DNA of 64,000 nucleotides from Areca catechu (lineage: Eukaryota > Streptophyta > Magnoliopsida > Arecales > Arecaceae): the NCBI GenBank assembly GCA_021397845.1, contig CM038047.1, positions 40,651,210 to 40,715,209 of the forward strand, given 5' to 3'. Positions 44,336 to 57,100 of the stretch are shown here, one piece after another. Under the pieces are notes generated by a model. That model was not told where the DNA came from and did not search any database. It worked only from the letters and a program-made list of their open reading frames with translations. Each line of letters starts with the position of its first letter. Position 1 is the stretch's first letter. The position numbers and the translations under genes are program-made.

Positions 44336-44934
44336 ACCGTGCCGATACGATACGGCAGGACGTGCCGGTCCAAACCGGTACATCCATTTTTTTTTAATTT
44401 TTTTTGATTTTTTATAATTTTAAGATTTTTATTTTAATTTTTAAGGGTTTAGGGTTTATGATTTTTTTTTAAAAAATTAGGATTTAGGATGACGTACCGT
44501 TTTAGGATTTAGAACTAAATACTAATTTTAGGACTATTTTCAATTAAAATAAAAAAAATTGATAATTAAACTAAGATTACCAATAATTAATGAAAGTAAA
44601 ATATGGTATAAATATATAATTACATACCAATGTCTAGAATCGAGTAAAGTGACGATGTCCATAAATATAGAGATCATGTATATACTCTGTAGAAAATTCG
44701 GCATGTCCCTCCTGCCAGGCAGCATGATACTCCTCTAAACTCATCCCAGAAGGTATGCGTGATGGATCATAACTAATCGCAGATCCCTCTCTGATGTCCC
44801 GACTCTGAGAACTATCCAGAGACTGACGATATGGCAGTGCAGGTGCAGGGAGAAATCCAAATATACCAGCAACAAAATCAGATGTATAAGATGCTTCGGG
44901 ATAATAACCACTGGATACTGACGTCTCGAAATGC
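44336..44934 (-). mobile_element. Truncated hAT copy 3 (terminal fragment only)
   Basis: It is collinear with 13546-14147 of copy 2: GTGCCGGTCCAAAC-like start, T-rich tract, telomere-like GGGTTTAGGGTTTA, then the transposase 3' region (CCTGCCAGGCAGCATGATAC; GATATGGCAGTGCAGGTGCA). Both ends are internal to the element, so there is no terminal repeat or target duplication. It is non-functional and intermediate in divergence between copies 1 and 2. Confidence 0.85.
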
Positions 44935-45153
44935 CTAGTTATTCTTAATGCCTAGTTTTTCCTTCAGACTTATCCAGTTGGATATTTGCACAAGAGAAAC
45001 ATGCAATAAACTTCAATTATATATCAGAAGAATAAAAAGGAAGAAAAAGAGGCTGAGAACATGTTTAAATTTTTAAAAAAAGGAACAGATCTATGAGACT
45101 GCATAATCAAAATGTCTGATTCTAGTTACATGTATGATGCTATGGATTTTGTC

Positions 45154-48100
45154 TCAAGATCCAGCAGCTTTTAGAAATCTATCATATGGACTTGAAGGTG
45201 GTAACCTGAAGGACTGCTCGGACCCACTAGATACTGAATCAGAACGTCGAATTTGCACCTTGCCATTTGATTTCATCTCTCCCTTGGGATAATGCACTAA
45301 CTGCAAGGAGGTAGCGGAGTGAAAGATATAACACTTCAGAAACTGAATATAACCTAATTTAAATGCACGTATAGACAAGCTTGCCTTGTAACTATCCAAG
45401 GAATTGACCTCATTCTCTTCTATCAGGTCCTTTGATCCTTCTTGCTGGTGCTTGAAACTTTGAAGCACTGACATCTTTTGTTGCTTACCCATGACAAGGG
45501 CTTCACACTGTCTTTTCATTTGGTCATATGGCACAGGGTTGGAGGTAACTGGTAAGATAGTAACTTGTCTTGCTGTTTCAAGAACCTGCGAGAAATTTTC
45601 ATTCCCTTAGTTCAGTAAAATAAGACAATGAAACATAAATGGCTACAGATCACAAGAAGAAACCAAGCTAACCTCCAATAACCTAGTAATAGAGAAACAC
45701 AAGTTAAGAAGATCATGTTTATATAACAATAAACAGGGTCATTATTAGAGAAATATATACTACATTTGAAATGGCCCATGGTGGCAGAATACATAGAAGA
45801 ATGTGAAGTTTAACAGTAACCAAGATGTTTCATGCTGTGAACTCAACACATGCATGGTGGTGTTTTACTCTTAAGGTGATTTGGACACCAAATGGACATT
45901 CCATACTTGCAAACTTAAGGTTGTAAATTCACATAAATGCAAAGGATATTTCAACAGTAATAAAAGAAACATGTAAGAAATAAACAATTGCTGAGCTATT
46001 TTTAGGTTTACGTTTTGCATGCGATATTTATGTTTCAGATACCTAATCAACTGTAGCATCTTGATGAACACAGGTAAGAATTGCTAAAATTTAATCATTT
46101 TACTAAAAGTTTAGCGAAAGGATGCAGTAAAAACCAATTTAAGCTGATCATGTAAGGTTTGGTTATTGTTGATTCATTATGTTGCCAGCTTTGGGTTTAA
46201 AAAAATGATACATACCGAATCTATCAATTGATTAACACTTAAAATATCATATGCATGTATGGATTCTGATGTTTTCCTATCTGACTGACTTCCACATGTG
46301 TCCAAAGGTAGATTTTCATCATCTGAAAGAGCAGGAGCATCATTGACCTGAAACAAAAGCCACCAAAATGCAAGATGAAATTTATTTGATGTTGTATAAA
46401 TTTTGACAGCCAATTAAAATGTCAAAGCATAGAGTAAAAGATGAAGCAGTAGACCATGTCGAAAGATTGACATTCCATTTGTTCGACTGGTGAACATGGA
46501 TGCGGTGTCCCCATGAACAATGGACCACCAAATGGAAAGGCATCATCAGGTGAGAATTCTTGTAAGAGCGGCTCTCTTATGTCCATTAACTTTTCCTGAA
46601 ACTTAATTTCAAACACAATGTTTTGTAATCAAGATAACAATAGAAACTTATTTAGGATATTTAAGATCCAATGTTTTGTAATCAAGATAACAATAAAAAC
46701 TTATTTAGGATATTTAAGATCTTACAAGTACTTAAAACATGGTCAAGTCTCAATAGATATATATAGATATGTTACCTCTGGTAATTTTCCAAACTTCTTT
46801 AGTAAGTGGGATATTACAGTCTCTTTTAGTTGCTCAACATCGTTTTCTACCTTTCCAAGAAATTTCAATGCAGCAACTTCATCTTCCTCGAACTCATAAA
46901 CTGCCTTATTGCTAGGAGATTCTTGCAATCTGCTATCATCAACTAGATGAAGATAAGGATCAACCTGTAACATGATCTACATATGTAAGAGGAAATAACT
47001 TGGAAAGAACCAATACTAGCAAATGAAGAGAAAAAAAAGCTCTATCAGAAAAAGGAATTTGATGCAGTGATTCTTCTAAAACATGGAGTATCAACACTAT
47101 GTAGTGCAATACTCATCTGCCTATCAAAAAACTCTTCTATGGCATAAGCATATATTCAAACAGGAACAAGCTAATAAGCCACAAACCATTTTCTCTGTGA
47201 TGGTCGCTTTCATGGAAGGAACTAAGACTGGAAGATCACAGGCCTTCGCTGAAAATAGAAGCATGGATGATGCCAAGGTATATAGGGACCTTCTGCGAGA
47301 TGGCTGCAAACAAGCTTCATTTATGATGATAGGTCAGAAGAGCAATAATCATAGCAACAAGGCCCTTTATGCAGGCACCTTATTTTTGACCTCCAAAAAG
47401 TGCAGATTATCACAGCTTTATCCTTGGTAGAAACTAGTATCAGTATGCAACATCTTTATACATAAAAGGAGACCTCACAGACTACAGAGTGATTTCAGTG
47501 ATTATATTTTAAGAAAAATATACACAAACTGGTTCTTTACCTTGTAGAAAATTAATAAAATGACGAGACAAGTAAATAATATCAGTCTTGAGAAGATCAT
47601 CAGTAACTCCTGACAAACTCAGAACATGACATGAATGCATCCATGCAAAAGATGTTACTGGAGATTTTTCGCAATACCAGAAAGTATTGCTTGAGAACTG
47701 ATGGACATCTTTGGTGGTTGCAGAACCCGCAATTGATCATCTATTCTACTGAAATATTTCTTCACTTTCCTAAAGGCTTACAGCCTTACGTAGTTGTGCA
47801 GTTAAAAAAAACACCAGATCATCCACAGCCATGGCTGCTGTCAACTTCCTTCGTAGTTTTCTCGATAAATGTAACTGCTGTAACTATAACCCTTTTGATG
47901 AAATAGAGATCCTTCATCCTTGACTTCTTTCCCAACTTTCTCTTTTAAATTATAATAGAGGGTTCCAGCAAAACAATTGTGCTACAAAAAAATTAGGACT
48001 AAAGCATGAATCAACATATAAAACCTATCGAAATTAACTCAACAATCAAGTCATAGGACAATTTTAACTCGATATAATAGCAAGTGGCATCAAATCTTGG

Positions 48101-51100
48101 CTTGGATTGTCTCACTGACCAGAACCAACATAATGATGGTTGATATCATATGCCAAATTCGAAGAACCCTTTCCAAGTAAGCATCAACAATCCTGTCACA
48201 TGTACTATGAGTTTCATAACAGACAAGCACTTATCAACAGTAACTTTTGAGTTTAAGGTTGGCAAACAAGAGGGGAAAACTGGCATTACGTTAGATAAGA
48301 TACAGTAGTTTCCACACAAGTTGTATGTGACTGCATTAACAGCGAATATCTATCTATCAGGTTGGCAAACAAGAGGGGAAAAGTGGCATTAAGTTAGATA
48401 TGAAACAGTAGTTTCACACAACTTGTATGTGACTGCATTAACAGCATATATCTATCTATAAGTTGTTTGTGACTGCATTAACAGCATATATCTATCTATT
48501 AGTTGCATTAACAGCGTATATCTATGAATCTATCAATAAGTTGTATGCGACTGCATATATATATATATTACAAATTAAAAAATAAGCCTAGTTTTACAGA
48601 GTTCTGATATGCCTTTCTAATCAAGCTGTTTGCAAATCCAATAGTACTTTATGCAGCAAAAAAAAAAAAAAACCCGAAGGGAGAGGGGGAAGCTCAGCCT
48701 GGATTTAGATGTATGATATGACTAAAGATTTCCTCATCAAGCAGTCCAGAAAACAAAATTTTGAAATTTAGAGAATATCTCTTTATAATAGAAATTTAAC
48801 ATAATGATCTAAATCAATTTAGAAAAACTTTCTACAGTATCATTTTTCTCTAAATCATAAATATCAAACTTAATTTTAATCAAGGTTTTCAATCTCGATA
48901 TTTGACCCCGAACTAGTCAAGTTGATATGACACATAATATGTTGCTGGAGTTGGAAAAATAGAGATCCTTCGTGTCAGTACAAAGGGAATATCAGTCCTA
49001 TTTATCAAAACGGGTCAGTACGATATATGCCCCATACCAGCTGGCAGAGGTTGGAAATAAAAACCTTGATCTCATCTATACCAGTAAATCCTGGTGAAGT
49101 CTTCTTTACCGATCAATTCCAGAACAAACTCCAATAAACAGTGACTTTAGTTGTTTGCAAATTAACCGTGTGACTTCCGTCAATGTTATATATGGTCTTT
49201 TACTTCTCTTTTGTAAACCTCCAACACATTCTAAGCCCCTGTTTCTGTTTAATTTGCTTATACTATCTCAGTAGATTCCCAAAACTTTTCCTTGATTGGT
49301 GCAACTCCTAGCTTCCCCTGTTTGTATTCTTCAACACTTTTTATGTTTTAAACAGCATCCACATCAACATCTCCATCTACAACATAAATTAGCACACTTT
49401 GACCTTATTTATTCAAGAACATTTTCAAACATACAACATCAAGGGCCCCATTGTTGTCTTTAAAAAATTCTGTTTAAGTCAGCCATGCTTAATCACCAAT
49501 GCTTAACATGCAGTTTGACATGTCAGGTCACAAGCTGATCTCATCAATGTATCCAGCAGAGTCAGAAGGTGAGAACCATTTGACCAGGCTAGCTCTTCTA
49601 ACATTATTAAGTTAGGTCCATGGCAAATCACAGGAGATCATAAGATAGGATTATCTTGTTTAAATGCACTACTATTTGGTTTGAAGCATTCAAGGAAGAT
49701 GAATAACTAAACAGTCAGCAAAATGCAATTAAACTAATGCATCACACCTCGATTATCATTCCTTAGGCTTCTCCACTCCCCTTCACCCTCTCACCATGGT
49801 AGGTTAGCTCAAACAGGTCCAAGTAGTATGGTCAGGTAAGGTCAAGTCCAAATTATAGTTTACTAACAATGAAACTAGGTTCAACAAGACCCGACTGTGA
49901 TCCAGGCATCCAGCCCATCGGCATCCTGTTTGATCACTTGGTTGTATAATCTAACTATTTGTTGTTGGCTTTATGAATTCTTATTCACCAATCAGCTGGC
50001 TGTGAATTAAAACAGTGTTCTTTGCACCACTAGTGAAAATATTTGTGAACATGCTTTACTCAATGAGCAAATGAATGGATGGCTAATGTTATGCCTTGCT
50101 CCTAATTAGGCGACAGAGAAGAGTTTCTCCAATTCAACATAATATCCGAGCCACATATTTTTCGGTGGCTGATGCAGACTAAATGTATTCAGTTAGAAAA
50201 TAACCTAAAAAATGATAAGTTTTTAGTCCATGGTAGCAATCTAAATTTGAATACCTATCATTTCGTTTCCTTCATAATGTGATAAAAGAATCACTAATCG
50301 AAAAACAGCAAGAAACTACTATATATGGGGAATATAACAGAAACAAAGGTGTCAGCATTTAAATGTGAAGGGCCATAGGTTCCAAACTTTTGAAATGTAC
50401 AGTTGTACATACTCCTTAAAACAGTCATGCCTCAGAAGTTTTATGCCAAGAATTTCAGGAATAACAGATAACTTGCCAGCTTTTTATTGATGTCATACTT
50501 TATTGTATCCTTTAGAGGATGATACTCTCATGTCATGGTCAAGCAACTTACTTTCATGGCCAATGGAGATCTTCCTCAGTGAAAAAGCTAGCTGAAAACC
50601 ACGAACTAGAGCCACATGACTAGAGTTCTGCCAGGAACATTTCAAACAGACAAGCAAATGAGTCACATAGATTTCCATAAAATATTTAGAGAGAAGTAAA
50701 AAATTTCTCAATAAAATAATCTTCGAAAAATCAAAATCCAGACTTAGAAGACATAAAGCACCAACAGGATTTAAGATGCAGCATCTCAATTATTAAACTA
50801 CATTTATTCAAGGCACCATGTTCCAATTGAACATAATAAACATATTAAGCTACAACTCAATCCTTAAAAAATTAGAACAAAAAAAATACTAGAAACAAAA
50901 AGACAAACATGATTGATGATTCTGCATGTTACTGATTATGTTGAAGTACCATTTGTCTAGCATAAACAGTATATGCTTATAGATTGTCTTGACAAATAAT
51001 CAGATAAATCCCTACAATATGAAGTATGAACAGTGTATTCTTCCATCCCCTCTATTCGCATTATGCTATAAACAAATATGCCCTTGCTTCTCAAGTTGCA

Positions 51101-54100
51101 AAGTTTTATGCTGTGAAAACAGGGTGCTTTTATGAGCACAATGTTTCTTTGCTAGATGCTTTGACACCTATATGCTAAACTGATAATTTGTGGATAGTTT
51201 TAGTCTTTGTATCCTATTATTCGAATAGATGGTATGAGATGGGCATGTCAAATATTCATGTTCACATTTTTCCAATATTGGTACTAGTGCCAGCCTCGCA
51301 TGGCTTCACAAGGGCAAGATCCTAGTCGAAAAGATAGGATCCAACAATATCACAGATCTATGTGCTAATTCTGATATGTACACATGTTATGAATCTAAAA
51401 ATAAGGTAAAATTTAGGTCCAGCATCCACATTGAATCACCGATTTTAAAAATAAAAGCAGTCAGCTCTCAACAGTATAAAAAGGTACAAAGTTATAAAAT
51501 AAAAAAAAAAACAAAAGAGGAAAAAGATGATGAGTGTATCAAGAAAGCACCAGGTAAAATTTATCTAGCAAACTGTATGACCAACAAAGATCTGTATGAA
51601 AATACATAAAAAAAGCAGGCTTAACTCGATGCTACCAGACACTTGGAAATAATGGAACAAAGTAAATGTTAAAGGTACAAGTTTCAGATTATTAGGCATT
51701 AACAGAAGGATGTTGTCCACAAGAAACTCACATTCGATTGAGAACATAATAAAGCAAGGTTGTAACTGTGTGCCATTGCTTCATAATTTGCAGGCATATT
51801 ATATTGTGATGTTGCCTGAGCCCATATTGATGAGAGCAGAAGACCCACTTGGTGATTACTCAATCTCATAAATGTCGGGTCCTACAAAAATAGACAGAAA
51901 GAACATGATGATGAAAAGGTAAATCCTTTGCAGCTAAGATCTCGAAAGAACAAGAAACATATTACACTATCCTTGCACGTAGGAATTAAATAATTCATAC
52001 TTCTTGTCTAGTTTTAGTAACAGCTCTCCCATTAGACAGAGAAAGGGAGGGAGAGAAGTTGATGCTATGAGGATCATTCTGGGAGGAGTAAACGGTACAC
52101 TGGCTTATGCCTGTATTCAGCTGTTGGTATCCATCCTTCAGTGTACCTTCCACTGCAGCATTCATCTTCTCCATTTTTTCTAGGTATTCATTCTTAATAG
52201 TACTTTCTTTCCCCAGCTTCTCCAATATAGCTCTTGAAGAAGAAAAACCTGAGAGAGCTACCAAAAGTGTACCTTGTGGAACATCAGCTTTTAACGTCAC
52301 CGGAATACATGAAATTGACCAAGGACAAATAATTGAAGGCCCAAGAATGGCAGAAAAAACACGATGGGAACCAACTCTTGTTTCATGGTCTGGGTGTGCC
52401 ATTGCTAAGAGAAGCTGGTGAAATAAAGCTTCTGGAAAAGCCTGAAAAATATGTTAAGACAGAATTAACCATCTATTATCAAGTTTCTAGCATCAAAATA
52501 CTTGAAGTCTCGAACATGTGCATTTTATCTCTCTTACAGTGGACGTGTTGGAGAGGATTAATAGAAACTTGCCTTCTTGCGATATGATAAGTTAGGGATA
52601 GAAGCTATTATCTGTGCAAGACGATAAACAGAAGACATTGTAGTTCTTGCAACAATAGCAGTGGAAGAGAGATTGTCCAGCACGATAGCCATCATATCAA
52701 GAATAGGTCCAACATCCCCTACCTGTTCATCAAAGATCCATCCAGTGAATTTAACAAAGTGAAACATAACTTGTATGTTTACGAAGTAAATAACCTTGTT
52801 TGTCAGTTGCACAAGACACTCTTCCAAGGCAAAATGAAGAATAGAGTTCCAGTCATTGACATCATCACCCAAGTTTGATGCTTCGATTGAACATTGCATG
52901 CATTTGCGCAAATGTCTCATCAAGTCGCTTATTGCAGTGATTATAGCTCCTGAAGCTTGCAACTTTGCATGCTGCGCAAGATGTGTCACCACATTGACAA
53001 TATTAATCTGCATGAGAGGCTGCTTGGCAACATTCTTGTGATCTAAGTGCTTGATTATGCTAGATAATAGCAAATGGCTGTTTTGTCCTGAACACCAAAA
53101 AAATCATTTTTAAATTCCATGGTATATGCAGGGAACAAGAAAGCCACAGGGCAGTGCTTCACCTGACTTCTCCAATAGGGCCCACATGTCAGATAAAACA
53201 GAACAAGCAACTCCTTTCTCAGGAGACCAATAATTTTCACCATCGAAGTTACGAAATAGGGGTTCTAAAACACGCCTCACAGTAGTTGCCTCCTTAGCAA
53301 GCTTGGCCATATTGTACAAGCAAACTCTAGACCAATAAATAGGGCTTTTGAAAATATCCCTGTTAACAAATGAAGCTGTTTAAAATGATAAAAGTAGTGT
53401 GGAGTGTGGACATCCAATAAAGAAAATCATCTAAAAGATGAGCCCTCACACTGTGGCACCCGGTTCACCTTTTACGCTATTATGTACTGACAGAACCTTC
53501 TTCCAGGACTCCTGGACAGAAGAAATGTCATCTTCTGTTCTGATACCTTCCTCCATGCAGTGATTTGGAGGTTGAATGTATTGCAAATCTTGCTTCTGAT
53601 TTTCTGAGAGTATTTTTTGAGCCTTATAATTTTCCAGGGTCACTGAGACAATCTGTTTTAACCAACACAAAAGAAGAAACAGAGATTAACAAACTATGGA
53701 GCAAAACAAATTGCCGAATGCTTATTTCAGCATAAATAAAAACAAGAAAAGAATCTGAAATTGAATGAATTGAGATAAGGTCATAATTTCACGGTTAAGT
53801 TTCCTCTAAGTGCTCAAAAGCAATATTGAAGCAACAGAAAGAGGGGAATCAATCACAAGAATGGCATCACTGTTTTAAAAATGTAAAGGCAGGAAAAATC
53901 ACAAGCCCTCCATGCATGCAAGCACAAGAACACAGTCATTATTAGATATCAAACTAGAGAGAGAAAACCAGATTAATGCTTGCTGCTTAACAGGACCAGG
54001 GCTGTGGAGGAGCTGAAGCTCTGTAGCACAGTGGAAGAAGCATAGCCACATGACAAGCTTGGACAAGACATCAACCAAGGAAAAGGATAGAGATGCGAAT

Positions 54101-57100
54101 GAGTGCACAGGCCAGAAGGAAGAAGATTAGAAGAGAAAAAGAGAAGGGATGCATGCAAAGGGGAGGAGATGGGGTCAGAAGCCAAAGAAGAAAGGAGTCA
54201 CAGTGGTGGAGAGTGGACTATAAGGGCTGCTTATAACTGGGTTTTGATACTCAATATTGATAGAATTCAATTCACATTTTGGTAGAAACAGAATTTAATC
54301 TCTATTATTCATTCTAAGAACTAAAAGTTCAACCATAAAAGACATGACTTGAACAAGCCACCAGATCCCTCATGACGACCCATTTAGAATCTGTGTTGAA
54401 AAGTCAAGACAAACTAATATCAAACTAAAAAGCAATCATGCAAACTGAACTCAAACAGGTAGTTCAACCAATCAGGTCATAGAGTCAACCAATCTCTGCC
54501 ATTCTTTGATATAAAAATTCTGATAGGCTATTTGGTCACCCAGTTTTCACTAAAAAATCTCTAAGTCTCTAAGAATCTGCATGAATTCTACTAAGCCTGT
54601 AGGGTACCATGCCATGTCAAGTATGTGCCATGGCATTGAAAAAGAAAAGATAAGAGAGAAGATAAAACTCTTTTTTAAACAGCAAACTTTTAACAATGAC
54701 TTGATACATTCCATGATAACCCATATCCAGGTGCCTACGTAGGCCCGGAAAGGTACAAGCCAACCAGCACAAGCCAGCATAGGTTGATGCATTGAAACCA
54801 AAAGTCCACCAAATAGGTCCTAGTCAAAAAAGATAAGTTTGATGAGCAGGTATATATATTAAAGCCAGAATTGGAGTTTCTTCATCAAGTCTTGTCTCTT
54901 GGTGGTATTTCTTTCAGACCCCAAAATAGGTTACATGGTAGAGTCTGAGAATTGCTTAATCCATCAAATCTCATCATTTTTTAATGGCAAATAGTACATG
55001 ACAAATTTTTACAGTATCATGATCAGTAAGATGTTTCCATTGTTGTGTTTACAAAATTTTATTAATTTCCTTCCAATTATGATGTGTAAAACTCCTGTTT
55101 TCATCTATTTGATTATCTGACTTATACTGGGTTCTATATTACTTCATTAGGTGCTTATGGATGGGCCATCTTTTATCCCTCCTTTGAGAGGTTTAACTTC
55201 TTTTGGCTTCTTTTTTCCAGCAATTATTTAGACTATCCAAAGTGTTTATGACAAAAGTTATTAAGAAAATTATCCACCTTCCTCTTTCTGATCCATTAAT
55301 ATGCAGACTTGGAAATGAAGATATCTTTTTGGTTTTTGTGACATCAATATCTCCGATCAGCATCACATTGCATTTTAGAGAAATGGCCCACATTAACAAA
55401 TTTAGTGGAAGACCCCCTCTCCAATAGGCACATTAGTTGAATAATGCTTTTAATGAAAGAGAAGCCCCTTAAGGTTTCCACTTTTCCATGTCCTACTATC
55501 ATTCTTGGTTTGCAGGTGATTGAGAACTCAATGTCGCCTTCTTTCACATTTTTTGGTGCATCCTTTTTTTTTTATGACAAATGATGGAAAACAACCACTC
55601 TTTTCATCTATGGATGATTATTAATTGTCCTTATGATTATAATTAGAGCTTCTACATCACAGTGTTTTATTTGTTGGTCAGAGAAAGGGGGGGGGGGTTT
55701 CCATCTACTGAAGTTAGGAGTTGATAACACATAAATACTTTCAAGACAGCAAAGTGTCTAAAAACCAACTTTTTAACAGAAGAAATGAGGAAAATCTAGT
55801 TTTTATGTGAAACATTTAAAAGATATACAAGGAAAAAATAACTTACATCATCAAAGTCCATTGAAACATGGGAGTACTCACCCATAAATTGCACCTGGAT
55901 ATAAAATACAAAGAAGATAAAAAGTTGTCAAGGAAATGGCATCTGATATATTTGTACACTTAAAAGTTAAAACTACTAAGGAATATCTGAATTGTAGTTA
56001 TTCATATGGACAGAGCAGAAGAAACTCAATTAGTCCCGAATCTTGACAAAGTTTAAGAAAGACCAGTTATTGAATAATGTCACAATGAAAGTTCCCATAA
56101 TTGCACGTTTGCACACTCTGCTTCAAATGCAATATGCTAATTCCAAGAAAGTTATGGTATAAAAATGAGATATCACTACAAAGAATGATGAATACGCATG
56201 AAACATAGACAGCTTTTCCAAAAATACTGAAGAGGACAGAAAAGTAAATTCCAGATGGTAATTTTCCTGGGGCAAATTTACATTTGCAGTATGAGCGTTA
56301 GATTAAACTATCTTCCATTGATAGTGATATGATCATGTATCAAAGAAGTACTGATGGCAAAAAATGAGAATTAGAACTTGCTCCTTAGACTATGCCAACA
56401 TTACAGAATAAATATTCTAAGAACTGATATGATCATGTATCAAAGGAATACTGATGGCAAAAAATGAGAATTAGACGTTGCTATTTAGACCATGCCAACA
56501 TTACAGACTAAATATTCTGAGGCAAGAACTCTAATCTATTAAATTATAGTACCACAGAAGCAAGAGCTTGCAACCCTGCAGATCTCACTCGGAGTTCCCC
56601 AACATCTCTCCCTGCTTCTTGACCAAGATGACAAAGTTTGGGTACAAGTCCTTCCACATTGGACATGTAAGTGCTGTCCACCTGTTACAAGAACATGGCA
56701 CAGTTACTAAGCAACTTGCATCCAGCAAATGCAAAATAGATGGTCAGAAACAAGTTTAAAATTTACTGAGGTCTGATTGAAAGCTTTCTAAGTGAGAGGA
56801 GATTGCATATTATGAGGTTTTACTGAAAGCAGACCATTGGCATTCTTTGCTGGGAGATATTTTACTAAATGAAACCAAATCAACAAGCTTTATCCATTAT
56901 ATGTGAGAACCTAAATTATCTTAACCAAAAAGGAAACTAAGGCTCTTGTAAATTTAATGCCTGTCCATTAATGTTTATATGGAATTACAATAACAATCTG
57001 GCAGTCAATGCATTGACAGGCTGACAGCCCTTCTGGCTATACATAATTGTGTTCGTATATGTATGCATTTATTTACACATCTATGTACCACAATAGCTCT

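Larger units (their letters stand above)
41361..45153. other. Intergenic region between the AAA-ATPase and EFR3-family genes
   Basis: 3.8 kb, mostly AT-rich and non-coding. It contains the candidate small frame at 43712-44062, a 34 bp direct duplication (44150-44183 and 44298-44331) and the hAT fragment at 44336-44934. Nothing else was recognised between 41500 and 43700. Confidence 0.55.

Noticed and set aside
47083..47430. 115-codon plus-strand frame
   Set aside because: It is antisense to exon 47187-47314 and extends into intron sequence.
52107..52421. 104-codon plus-strand frame
   Set aside because: It is antisense to the long coding exon 52001-52441 of the EFR3-family gene.
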